The notes: generated from the letters alone by a model not told the origin. A DNA stretch of 7,368 nt from Desulfobacterales bacterium (GCA_016735415.1 JAERRP010000593.1:1-7368), one strand, 5' to 3'. Positions 1-6,138 are shown, counted from the stretch's first letter. Translations and numbers: made by a program.

Positions 1-785
1 GGCACATACCACCATATTGGGCGTTGGTGAGGAGCAAAAGAAGATGTCAGGCGGCCGACGGTTTGCCCCCATAGCAAGGCTTCCCCGTATGCTTCACCTC
101 CCTTTATTGCAGCAGGCACGGCCCATAGTAGGGATAGGGCCAATCCTATGAAAATTGACAATAAAATCATCAAGTACCATTTTTTTGCCTCTGGCCTGTC
201 TTTTGACCTCCATAAGAAGTATAAAATGCCTGTCGGAAGGACATGTACAAAGATAACCGGGCCTTTTGTTAGCAATCCACCACCAATAGACAATCCAACA
301 AGAATTATCGATGTTTTGATATTGCTTCTTGTTGCTGTTAAAAGACCATATATTCCCACTAAAACCCAGAAAGTAAGAATAACATCAAACATAATCAATG
401 TTGACCACGTCAAATAAATCAGAGTAGAGGCCAAGATGGCCGTTGCATACCGGGCAATTTTTTTATCTTCCCACAGTGCTAAAGCAATTCTGTAAGTCAT
501 CAGTATGTTTAACACGCTAAAGAACAACGGTATCAATCGAAGTGTTTGTTCATTTGTGCCAAAAATAAGCCAATCTAAATTGATTAACAAGAACAGAAAT
601 GGTGGTTTGTGCGAATAAGGAAGCGCATTTAAAAGCGGGACAAATGAATGGTGCAACTTCATCTCCCATGCAACTGATAAATATCGTGTTTCATCAATGG
701 GAAAATAGGGGAAAAACAGGGAGGACGCTATCCCCGATAGTGCCAGTATTAAAAAGGGCAGTTTTAAATTATTAATTATTTTCAT
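1..785 (-). CDS. ArnT/PMT-like GT39 membrane glycosyltransferase, N-terminal half (runs off the left edge)
   Basis: The reading frame from ATG at 785 is open to the left edge: 261 whole codons plus two bases. It starts with a hydrophobic helix, followed by the first periplasmic loop motif DETRY (residues 31-35), the acidic site typical of GT39/ArnT/PMT-type enzymes. HKPP follows at 59-62, TKGP at 173-176, and the family's RPIWWY near 255-260 at the edge. Several membrane segments lie between. These enzymes take a sugar from a polyprenyl-phosphate donor and move it onto a lipid or protein on the periplasmic side of the inner membrane. The acceptor (lipid A, hopanoid-related lipid, glycan or protein) cannot be read from sequence. 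The ATG overlaps the stop of the LAB_N gene as ATGA, which implies translational coupling. The matching C-terminal half is at 6573-7368, in frame if the ends are joined. The family call is strong; the substrate is unknown. Confidence 0.88.
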   Translation of the reverse strand, partial: MKIINNLKLPFLILALSGIASSLFFPYFPIDETRYLSVAWEMKLHHSFVPLLNALPYSHKPPFLFLLINLDWLIFGTNEQTLRLIPLFFSVLNILMTYRIALALWEDKKIARYATAILASTLIYLTWSTLIMFDVILTFWVLVGIYGLLTATRSNIKTSIILVGLSIGGGLLTKGPVIFVHVLPTGILYFLWRSKDRPEAKKWYLMILLSIFIGLALSLLWAVPAAIKGGEAYGEALLWGQTVGRLTSSFAPHQRPIWWYV

Positions 786-1051
786 TTTTGCTTGTTTTTA
801 TAGATAAAATAAAGGTTCCGAAAATATACGATAGAGCCAAAGGATTGTCCCAAAATAAAGACGGGGTCTTTACGGAAAACAGCATAAGCGAGAAGTAAGA
901 GAGAACCGAGTATGCTTAAATACCAGAACATCACGGGTATGACGCTTTCTCTTTTTCTCTCGGTTGCAATCCATTGAACAACGAAGCGCATAGTGAAAAA
1001 TAATTGCCCGGAAAAACCTACTACAAGCCAAAACGTGTATTCTTTATTCAT
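782..1051 (-). CDS. Small LAB_N-domain membrane protein (lipid A biosynthesis N-terminal domain)
   Basis: This 89-residue protein has about three membrane helices. It matches the stand-alone LAB_N domain, also found at the N-terminus of some LpxB proteins. Characteristic stretches are FSGQLFFTMRFVVQWIATE (residues 13-31), FWYLSILGS (42-50) and a C-terminal QSFGSIVYFRNLY region (69-81). Stand-alone LAB_N proteins commonly sit between a polyprenyl-phosphate GT2 gene and a GT39 gene, as here. The start overlaps the GT2 stop by 8 bases and the stop overlaps the GT39 start by 4, so the three should be one translationally coupled unit. The biochemical role of the domain is not settled to my knowledge. 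A part in presenting or moving the lipid-linked sugar across the membrane is inference from context. Confidence 0.88.
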   Translation of the reverse strand: MNKEYTFWLVVGFSGQLFFTMRFVVQWIATERKRESVIPVMFWYLSILGSLLLLAYAVFRKDPVFILGQSFGSIVYFRNLYFIYKNKQK

Positions 1052-1760
1052 GAATTATTTCCCGAACTGATATTTTCTTAATTCTCAGACGCAGCCAGGA
1101 AACCCCTGTCAAATCAATCAACCCGGCCCATAGTCGATCTAGTGTTCCATAATTGGATATGCCGAATTTTCTTTCTCTATGATTTACCTCTACTGAAATA
1201 ACATCGCCACCTTGCATTTTGATGAGTGCGGGTAAAAAACGGTGTATGTGATCAAAAAGTGGCAGCGCTGTAAATGCGGACTTGTAAAACACTTTTAAAC
1301 CGCATCCGGTATCCGGATTTTCGTCTTTTAACAAAAAACTTCGTACTGAATTCGCTATTTTTGATGAAATAACTCGCCACAATGAATCGGTTCTTTTTTT
1401 TCTATAGCCGGTGACCATGCGACATGTTTTATTATTCAATAATATGGAGATTAGCTTTGGAATGTCTGACGGATCGTTTTGGCCGTCACCATCCATTGTG
1501 GCGATCAACTCACCTTCAGAATGTTCTACCCCTGTCACAATAGCGCCACTTTGCCCATATTTTTCTTTGTGCCGAATGGCTTTCATATTAGTCATGTTCT
1601 TTTGTATCTCTGACAAAATAACAGGCGTGTTATCATTGCTTGCGTCATCAACACAAACTATTTGATAAGGATGATTCAATGACAGCATACTGATTTCACG
1701 AATTAGCCGTCCAATATTATCAGCTTCATTATGTACAGGTATCACAATTGAAATTAGCAT
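1044..1760 (-). CDS. GT2 family polyprenyl-phosphate glycosyltransferase (DPM1/ArnC-like, no C-terminal membrane helices)
   Basis: The product is 238 residues long. A GT-A nucleotide-sugar fold is shown by ISIVIPVHNE (residues 3-12), VDDASNDNT (37-45) and the metal-binding MDGDGQNDP (89-97). DTGCGLKVF (151-159) and HRFLP (174-178) are typical of dolichyl/undecaprenyl-phosphate sugar transferases. The two C-terminal transmembrane helices found in GtrB/ArnC-type enzymes are absent, so it resembles soluble or peripheral DPM1-type enzymes. The likely reaction is nucleotide-sugar plus undecaprenyl phosphate to undecaprenyl-phosphate sugar at the cytoplasmic face, feeding the downstream GT39. The start is fixed by GGAGGGG six bases upstream of the ATG. 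Base composition is AT-rich, unlike the genes above 1960. The sugar is unknown. Confidence 0.9.
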   Translation of the reverse strand: MLISIVIPVHNEADNIGRLIREISMLSLNHPYQIVCVDDASNDNTPVILSEIQKNMTNMKAIRHKEKYGQSGAIVTGVEHSEGELIATMDGDGQNDPSDIPKLISILLNNKTCRMVTGYRKKRTDSLWRVISSKIANSVRSFLLKDENPDTGCGLKVFYKSAFTALPLFDHIHRFLPALIKMQGGDVISVEVNHRERKFGISNYGTLDRLWAGLIDLTGVSWLRLRIKKISVREIIHE

Positions 1761-1766
1761 AATTCA

Positions 1767-1773
1767 CCCCTCC
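1767..1773 (-). promoter_or_regulatory. Shine-Dalgarno of the GT2 gene, inside the tail of a duplicated channel fragment
   Basis: On the minus strand GGAGGGG ends six bases before the ATG at 1760. It overlaps the last codons (ATG GAG GGG TGA) of the frame that continues past the hpnH stop. The corresponding place in the intact channel gene reads ATGGAAAAGGAAGG, so the junction has a sequence well suited to initiation. Confidence 0.7.
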
Positions 1774-1853
1774 ATAATTTTAAGCAAGGCGCTGTTAATC
1801 GGTTCGCGGACCATGCTCACGTAATAGTGGTCCAAAGTACCGGCCAGCACATG
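1772..1853 (-). repeat. Repeat copy A of the channel 3' end (82 bp)
   Basis: Aligned by eye with 3200-3302, 76 of 82 positions are identical (about 93%). Copy A lacks one 21-base block (after 1810), which keeps the reading frame. The orientation is the same, so the two copies are direct repeats flanking hpnH, about 1.43 kb apart. Homology fades abruptly upstream of LAG. Confidence 0.85.
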
Positions 1854-1958
1854 GCCAAGGCCCAAAACCGGGTGGGAAAGATCCATACCCGGAACATCTA
1901 AGGCTTCCACCATGTGCGCCGTGACGTCAACACTGGGCAGATCCTCATCAGTGCCAAC

Positions 1959-2966
1959 CTACCGCAACAGATTGCCTCTATGTCTCAAGGGCGTTAGAGG
2001 ATGCTTCACCGAATCTATGACGGCGGTGGGTTCAAAACCACAGTGGGCCATACAGTCTGCACAGCGCGAATCCCGACCTACACCATATTGGGTCCAATCG
2101 GTGGTCTCCATGAGTTCCCGATACGTGGCCGCATAACTATCATCTATCAAATAACAGGGGCTCTGCCAGCCCAAAACATTGCGAGTCGGATTGCCCCAGG
2201 GCGTACATTGGTAATGTTGGCCGCCCGCCAGAAAGTCCAGATACAGACTGCTGTGGTTGAATCGCCAGTTTTTGTTTCGCCCGATTTCCAAAAGGCGTCG
2301 AAACAGCGTGTTGGCGCCATCACGTCCCAGAAAATTTTCCCGGTCCGAAGCCGTCTCATAGTTGAAGCCAGGCGCGACGGTCATGGCTTCGATGCCCAGC
2401 GCGGTTAAGAAATCGAAAAAGGGGGCAACATCTTCGGCCGATTCCCCGCCATATAATGTCGTGTTGGTGGTCACCCGAAAGCCTTTTGAGACGAGGAGAC
2501 GGATGGCAGCCACAGCCTGGTCAAATACACCCCGGCGACAAACCAGCGTATCGTGCCTGTCACGCAGGCCGTCTAAATGAATGTTAAATGTCAAATAAGG
2601 CGAAAGTTTGAATTCGTTGATGCGTTTTCTCACCAGTATCGCATTCGTACACAGATAGACGAACCTCTTGCGGTCGGCCAACTTCTGGGCAATGAGGCTG
2701 ATATCGGGGTGAAGCAACGGTTCTCCGCCCGCTATGGAAACCACCGGCGCCCCGCATTCTTCAGCCGCCTCCACACACTCCTCTGCACTCAATTGCCTGG
2801 CAAGGATCTCTTCTGAATGGGCGAGCTTTCCGCAACCCCTACAGCGCAGGTTACAGCGAAACAACGGTTCCAGCATGAGTACCAACGGAAAATTACGCCT
2901 GGCTGCCAGCAGCTGCCCGATAATATAAAGTCCGATTCGCGTCTTCTGAATTACAGGTATGCTCAA
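1959..2966 (-). CDS. hpnH: HpnH, radical SAM adenosyl-hopene synthase
   Basis: HpnH couples 5'-deoxyadenosyl to the hopene or diploptene side chain, giving adenosylhopane, the first step to extended (C35) hopanoids. The radical SAM cluster motif C-N-L-R-C-R-G-C is at residues 38-45 (Cys38, Cys42, Cys45), just after the family signature MLEPLFR. VSIAGGEPLLHP (76-87) is the SAM-binding GGEP region. C302, C305 and C309 in CADCMAHCGFE form the conserved C-terminal cysteine set. Translation starts at TTG (2966), supported by AAGGAG five bases upstream and by alignment of the start MSIPVIQKTRIGLYII with the family N-terminus. The 335 residues are at the short end of the family. The stop is TAG and the frame stays open for 64 more codons. 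No other hopanoid gene (shc, hpnG and so on) is in the window. Confidence 0.93.
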   Translation of the reverse strand: MSIPVIQKTRIGLYIIGQLLAARRNFPLVLMLEPLFRCNLRCRGCGKLAHSEEILARQLSAEECVEAAEECGAPVVSIAGGEPLLHPDISLIAQKLADRKRFVYLCTNAILVRKRINEFKLSPYLTFNIHLDGLRDRHDTLVCRRGVFDQAVAAIRLLVSKGFRVTTNTTLYGGESAEDVAPFFDFLTALGIEAMTVAPGFNYETASDRENFLGRDGANTLFRRLLEIGRNKNWRFNHSSLYLDFLAGGQHYQCTPWGNPTRNVLGWQSPCYLIDDSYAATYRELMETTDWTQYGVGRDSRCADCMAHCGFEPTAVIDSVKHPLTPLRHRGNLLR

Positions 2967-2971
2967 AATGG

Positions 2972-2977
2972 CTCCTT
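2972..2977 (-). promoter_or_regulatory. Shine-Dalgarno deciding the TTG start of hpnH
   Basis: AAGGAG on the minus strand lies five bases before TTG at 2966. The next in-frame ATG is at residue 31, inside the conserved signature, so the TTG is the functional start. Confidence 0.75.
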
Positions 2978-3040
2978 TTTCATTGCAAAAATATCATTTC
3001 CTGTTTCATGATGCTATTCCAGATATCGTAACCGTTCACA

Positions 3041-3054
3041 GGTTCAGGGTTCAG
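3041..3054. repeat. Tandem heptamer GGTTCAG x2
   Basis: Two adjacent GGTTCAG units, with a related GTTCA at 3034-3038, sit in the gap between the channel and hpnH, next to one arm of the inverted repeat. It may be a remnant of a short intergenic repeat; no function can be assigned. Confidence 0.5.
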
Positions 3055-3112
3055 AGGTTTTGGCATCAGTGTTTTCAATCTTGCGATGCCTTGAGCCCGG
3101 CGCCAAAACCTC
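3054..3112. repeat. 11-bp perfect inverted repeat with alternative inner stem, between the channel gene and hpnH
   Basis: GAGGTTTTGGC (3054-3064) is the exact reverse complement of GCCAAAACCTC (3102-3112), with a 37-base loop. Inside, GGCATC (3062-3067) can pair with GATGCC (3085-3090); it shares bases 3062-3064 with the outer arm, so the two pairings exclude each other. No T-run follows on either strand, so it is not a standard intrinsic terminator. The rest of the 2967-3146 gap shows no gene. Confidence 0.6.
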
Positions 3113-3146
3113 CGATATGGGCGATGTTCCGGTTTTGCCATCGAAT

Positions 3147-4268
3147 TCAACGGTTGGAACCGATATAGCGCGCCACCAGTCTGTTCCATCCTTCCTTTTC
3201 CATAATTTTAAGCAATGCTCTGTTAATCGGTTCGCGGAGCGGGCTGCCATTCGGCATTCCCATGCTCACGTAATAGTGATCGAAAGTCCCGGCCAGCAGA
3301 TGTACGCGAGCGGGAAAGTCGGTTTTTACGATGTATTTCAATAGGAACTCATCGTAAACGAACGCATCGATTTTATTATCAACAATCGCCTGCAGGCCCT
3401 CCTGGTCAGTCAGAAAAGACGCCGGGGCGATCCCGCGCTCGACCAACCATTCCAAGGCTTCCGATTGGGCCATAGACCCGACGCGGACATGGGGCAGATC
3501 GCGCAGCCCGCGAACTTTTCCGGCCAACTTTTCCGCGGTTAGAGACGCAGACATCGATGCCGTGAAGCTGGAGATCAAAACAATCGAAGCCAACATCCAG
3601 ATAATAGCAACAATCCGCCCGCCAAACGTCTTGGGTGCTTTATCGCCGTAGCCCACGGTGGTCATCGTTACCGCAGCCCACCACACGGCATGGCCGAGTC
3701 CTTTGATGGGTCCGCCGCCGAACATCTCACGATTTCGACGGCCCTCGAATACCCACACGGTCACACCGGCTATCAGCCACAGCAGGATCAAAAGACCGAT
3801 TACCTCACAAATTCTTGAGATATCCATACGCCCGGCAAAGCCGGACCAGCCGCGTCCGCCACTGTCTCCCGAAACCGCAATGGCCAATCCGGACCGGTAG
3901 TAGGAATTGCTGAATTCGAGGGCGATTTCATGTTTTTCCGTGACTGCGAGCGCAAGGGCCACATCAAGTTTTCCATTTTCAACCGCGTCCACAAGCTGCC
4001 CGAAGGTATCGCTCTTTCGGATTTCGTATTGGACACCCATCACTGAAGCAACCGCCTGCCAGAGATCGATACTGATCCCCTCCCACGTACCATCTGCTCC
4101 CTTCATTGCAAATGGTGGTGCGACAACCGTTCCCACTGAAAGCTTGCCCTGTTTGTTGTTGTCGACCTGTGCACATGATTCGGAAGGTAACCATGTAAAT
4201 GCGAAAGTCATTCCGATGACGATAACGCTTGCGATGGCCATTTTTTTATTCTGCACCAGGATGTCCAT
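3147..4268 (-). CDS. Prokaryotic glutamate-receptor-type ligand-gated K+ channel (GluR0-like)
   Basis: Counted from ATG at 4268 the product has 373 residues. It has a signal peptide (hydrophobic MAIASVIVIGMTFAF, cleavage possibly near SCAQ, 31-34) and periplasmic binding lobe 1 (about 40-133). TM1 (about 152-174) is followed by a pore loop with filter TMTTVGYGD (201-209) and TM2 (about 217-240). Lobe 2 is about 243-373. This split solute-binding domain around a K+-selective pore is the GluR0 architecture: ligand binding in the periplasm opens a K+ pathway in the inner membrane. Asp306 (VYDEF) is in the place of the lobe-2 ligand-binding acid. The usual lobe-1 T-x-x-R is T-E-K-H (110-113), so the carboxylate-binding Arg appears to be His. 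The start is uncertain: neither ATG 4268 nor ATG 4244 has a clear ribosome binding site, and the frame continues upstream into a broken channel gene. Its 3' end is duplicated at 1772-1853. Confidence 0.85.
   Translation of the reverse strand: MDILVQNKKMAIASVIVIGMTFAFTWLPSESCAQVDNNKQGKLSVGTVVAPPFAMKGADGTWEGISIDLWQAVASVMGVQYEIRKSDTFGQLVDAVENGKLDVALALAVTEKHEIALEFSNSYYRSGLAIAVSGDSGGRGWSGFAGRMDISRICEVIGLLILLWLIAGVTVWVFEGRRNREMFGGGPIKGLGHAVWWAAVTMTTVGYGDKAPKTFGGRIVAIIWMLASIVLISSFTASMSASLTAEKLAGKVRGLRDLPHVRVGSMAQSEALEWLVERGIAPASFLTDQEGLQAIVDNKIDAFVYDEFLLKYIVKTDFPARVHLLAGTFDHYYVSMGMPNGSPLREPINRALLKIMEKEGWNRLVARYIGSNR
3200..3302 (-). repeat. Repeat copy B within the 3' end of the ligand-gated channel (103 bp)
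   Basis: This is the full-length partner of 1772-1853. It carries the extra 21 bases (3239-3259) encoding the GMPNGSP segment of lobe 2 that copy A lacks. Being in an intact gene, it is the likely parental copy. Confidence 0.85.
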
Positions 4269-4535
4269 CGTCGTGAAGGTGACGGTCGAAAAATAGAGTG
4301 CCCGCTCGTAGCCCTGAATTGCATTCAATGTCAAATAGGCGGTGGCTCAGGCCGGCACTTCCAACACCGAAACGAGGAACATCAGTAGGATGGTTCCAGC
4401 GAGCTGGTAAATGCGCGTCTTTTGCACTTGCCCCCTCTGAGACCGGAACAAGCGTAGCGCCAGAACCATCCCCCCTGCATGGATTGCGGTTGTGGCCACC
4501 ATCATGAACGCAGCAATGGCGATGTTCAGCAGCAT
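4266..4535 (-). pseudogene. Broken two-helix potassium channel: in-frame TGA and loss of the selectivity filter
   Basis: ATG at 4535 follows AGAGG nine bases upstream. The first 62 residues include IHAGGMVLALRLFR (18-31) and a second helix, LAGTILLMFLVSVLEVPA. A TGA then falls at 4349-4347. The frame continues with ATAYLTLNAIQGYERALYFS and TVTFTTM, which is the pore-helix approach of small bacterial 2TM/two-pore-domain-type channels (normally ALYFSTVTFTTxGYGD). The TGA stands where relatives tend to have Trp (TGG to TGA is one base). After TFTTM the expected GYGD and last helix are absent, and the frame runs into the start of the GluR-type channel. I infer a nonsense mutation plus a deletion that fused it to the next gene. 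Family recognition is from memory of conserved motifs. Confidence 0.7.
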
Positions 4536-4598
4536 GGTGTCTTACCTCTCTTCCCCGCAATAATTCTAACGGACGCATTTTTTGTCCTACTATTTCCC

Positions 4599-4611
4599 AA
4601 TTCCTGGAATT
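4599..4611. repeat. 13-bp palindrome AATTCCTGGAATT
   Basis: A perfect six-base-arm palindrome around a central T lies in the 90-base gap between antiporter stop and channel start. It could be a dimeric regulator site, but it is single and short; chance is possible. Nothing else is visible in this gap apart from the ribosome binding site at its 3' end. Confidence 0.3.
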
Positions 4612-4625
4612 TCCCTTTTCGAGCC

Positions 4626-5855
4626 CTAACACGAAGCATCCGCCACTGATTTGTTTTCAGACCCTTTTATCCTGGCTGCGAGCGCGGCGACCAGGGGATT
4701 CGCACTGAGTCCGTGGGCAATGACACTCAGCACGATGGTACACACAACGGTCATCGTGATGGTACCGCCGCCGGGCAGATGCTCGTTAAGAACGATCACG
4801 GCAAACACGATGCTGGCCAGCCCCCGGGGGCCGAACCAGCCCATGAACAATTTTTCATCAGTGCGCAGGTTCATTCCCGTGAGCGTCAGAAATACCGGCA
4901 GCAACCGCACGATGGTGAGGCTGAGGATAGCGTAAAGCACAACCTCCCAACTGAGTTGTGAGATCGACTTGCCGACCACGGCGGCACCGAATGCCACCCA
5001 GGTGATCAAGGCCAGAGTGTCCCCCGTGCCTCTTGCCGCAAGCAGGAGTGTCTCTTTGTGGCGTTTGGCAATGCCGCAAAACAGTAAACCGCCGGTAAAA
5101 GATGCAATGAATCCGCTGCCCCCAAGTTCTTGTGCCATAGCATAACAGGCCAAAGACAGCGCCACGACGGGAACCTGACGCCAGGTCTCGGTGATCCATC
5201 CCCGGTCCGCAAACCGCTTGAGCAGCCAACTGCCAAGGATCGTCAACCCGGCCCCCACGGCAACACCGATTCCGATCGCTTGTGTCACCAGTTTAAGGGC
5301 GAGCATCGAGGCGCCGCCTTCGGTACCCGAACCCGTGGCAAGGGCAATAAACAGGAGCAGGATCGGAACGCAGATGCCGTCATTCAGGCCGCTTTCCACA
5401 TTCAGCCCCTCACGAATGACGGCCGGCACGGATTCGTTCGACACAACCGCCGCTCCCAGAGCGGCGTCGGTGGGCGCCAGCATGGTCGCCAGGATGGCGA
5501 TCTCCAAGAGTGTCAACCCGTCGAACACCAGAAGGCCGGCCCCGACCCCGAGGAGGATGGTCAAGGGCAAACCGGTCAAAAGCAGTCTCTGGGGGATCCT
5601 GAAGCTTTTTTTGAGCACGCCGAGATCCGCATTGGCGGCGTCCGTGAACAGGACCAGTGCAAGGGTAAGCTCGGCGAGGGTGCTTAGGCCTTCCGCGTCC
5701 ACGTTTATGGAAAAATATCCCAAACCGACGGGACCGAATGCAAAGCCGAAAGCGATAAACACGAGGGCTCCGTTGATGGGGGTACGTTCGACTCCGCCAC
5801 TTACAATGCTGTAGAGAAAAACGAATGCGGCCATAATCGCCAGAATTTCATACAT
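4626..5855 (-). CDS. CPA1-family Na+(K+)/H+ antiporter
   Basis: The 409-residue protein is hydrophobic throughout (about 12 helices), matching the Na_H_Exchanger domain over its whole length. Helix-break motif LAPTDAALG (126-134) and ESGLNDG (154-160) give the paired T-D and N-D residues of the ion site; the N-D form is typical of electroneutral CPA1 (NhaP-type) members. GWFGPRGLASIVFA (339-352) carries the conserved Arg344. It exchanges cytoplasmic Na+ or K+ for H+ at the inner membrane. There is no C-terminal TrkA-N/RCK or CBS domain, so no built-in nucleotide control. The ATG at 5855 is preceded by GGGGGGA eight bases upstream. The 79 bases before it (5856-5934) contain no gene or convincing promoter. 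Ninety bases downstream the broken K+ channel begins. Confidence 0.92.
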   Translation of the reverse strand: MYEILAIMAAFVFLYSIVSGGVERTPINGALVFIAFGFAFGPVGLGYFSINVDAEGLSTLAELTLALVLFTDAANADLGVLKKSFRIPQRLLLTGLPLTILLGVGAGLLVFDGLTLLEIAILATMLAPTDAALGAAVVSNESVPAVIREGLNVESGLNDGICVPILLLFIALATGSGTEGGASMLALKLVTQAIGIGVAVGAGLTILGSWLLKRFADRGWITETWRQVPVVALSLACYAMAQELGGSGFIASFTGGLLFCGIAKRHKETLLLAARGTGDTLALITWVAFGAAVVGKSISQLSWEVVLYAILSLTIVRLLPVFLTLTGMNLRTDEKLFMGWFGPRGLASIVFAVIVLNEHLPGGGTITMTVVCTIVLSVIAHGLSANPLVAALAARIKGSENKSVADASC

Positions 5856-5934
5856 AATGTCGATCCCCCCATCACAAACTACCCATTTAGATGCTGGATT
5901 GTGCCATAAATTTCAGTCATTTTTTCCACAAATG

Positions 5935-6138
5935 TTACTTTTTCTTAAAGGTTTTATCCCAATAGTCGGTACGTTCGAGCATCTCCTTTCGGCTCTGCTC
6001 GGGGATCAGATCCAGGGGATTTTGAGTCTGTTGGACCTCCCAGCCGTCGCCCAGCGATTTGTAAAGATCCACCATGTTTTCCCCATATGCCGAGTTTGTT
6101 GGGCAGCAATTGAATTTCCTGGTGATAAAAGGCTGCTC
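5935..6138 (-). pseudogene. C-terminal remnant of an outer-membrane efflux protein (OMF/NodT type)
   Basis: The minus-strand frame is open from 6138 to TAA at 5937-5935 (67 codons, preceded by TGA at 6141-6139). It contains AYGENMVDLYKSLGDGWE (17-34) and LIPEQSRKEMLERTDYW (44-60). The first resembles the LYKALGGGW tail of OMF proteins; the second resembles the PE-x-RKEM-x-RTD end of those paired with FUSC-type pumps. The remaining several hundred residues of the family are missing. It has no start or ribosome binding site of its own. The 17 residues before AYGEN are not recognisable, and the 6142-6190 stretch between it and the FUSC remnant is unassigned junction sequence. Confidence 0.6.

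Larger units (their letters stand above)
1764..1958 (-). pseudogene. 64-codon in-frame tail after hpnH; second half is a copy of the ligand-gated channel C-terminus
   Basis: Directly after the hpnH amber stop (TAG, 1961-1959) the same frame stays open for 64 codons to a TGA at 1766-1764. The first ~36 residues (VGTDEDLPSV onward) look coding by codon choice but match nothing I recognise. The remainder, LAGTLDHYYVSM then REPINSALLKIM, corresponds to the last lobe of the channel at 3147-4268, minus seven residues. I see no ribosome binding site or start serving it alone. It is either a dead gene remnant or a C-terminal extension of HpnH reached only if the stop is suppressed. The remnant reading is more likely. 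Confidence 0.65.

Noticed and set aside
148..417. Plus-strand open frame of 89 codons
   Set aside because: It lies fully antisense to the well-supported GT39 N-terminal half and has no family resemblance.
3034..3054. GTTCA/GGTTCAG repeats as a CRISPR array
   Set aside because: Units are seven bases, adjacent and only two or three in number, without spacers.
3054..3112. Inverted repeat as a terminator of the channel gene
   Set aside because: The loop is 37 bases and no T-run follows the stem on the minus strand.
4269..4334. TTG at 4334 as the natural start of the GluR-type channel
   Set aside because: The first 22 residues it would add (to TFTT) are the pore-helix approach of the upstream 2TM channel, not part of a signal peptide. 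The TTG could still be used by accident.
4347..4349. TGA as a selenocysteine codon
   Set aside because: The protein family has no selenoprotein members known to me, the site fits Trp in relatives, and no SECIS-like hairpin stands out just downstream.
4246..4632. 128-codon minus-strand frame over the broken channel
   Set aside because: It is in a different frame from the recognisable channel sequence, is rich in His/Arg without domain features, and overlaps the antiporter stop.
5130..5814. Two long plus-strand open frames (185 and 207 codons)
   Set aside because: Both are opposite the intact antiporter gene; their low-complexity, Arg/Pro/Gln-rich products are typical shadows of a GC-rich membrane-protein gene.
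5890..5911. Sigma-54-like promoter before the antiporter (minus strand TGGCAC ... GC)
   Set aside because: The distance between the GG and GC elements is nine bases where ten is required, and TTGC is not matched.
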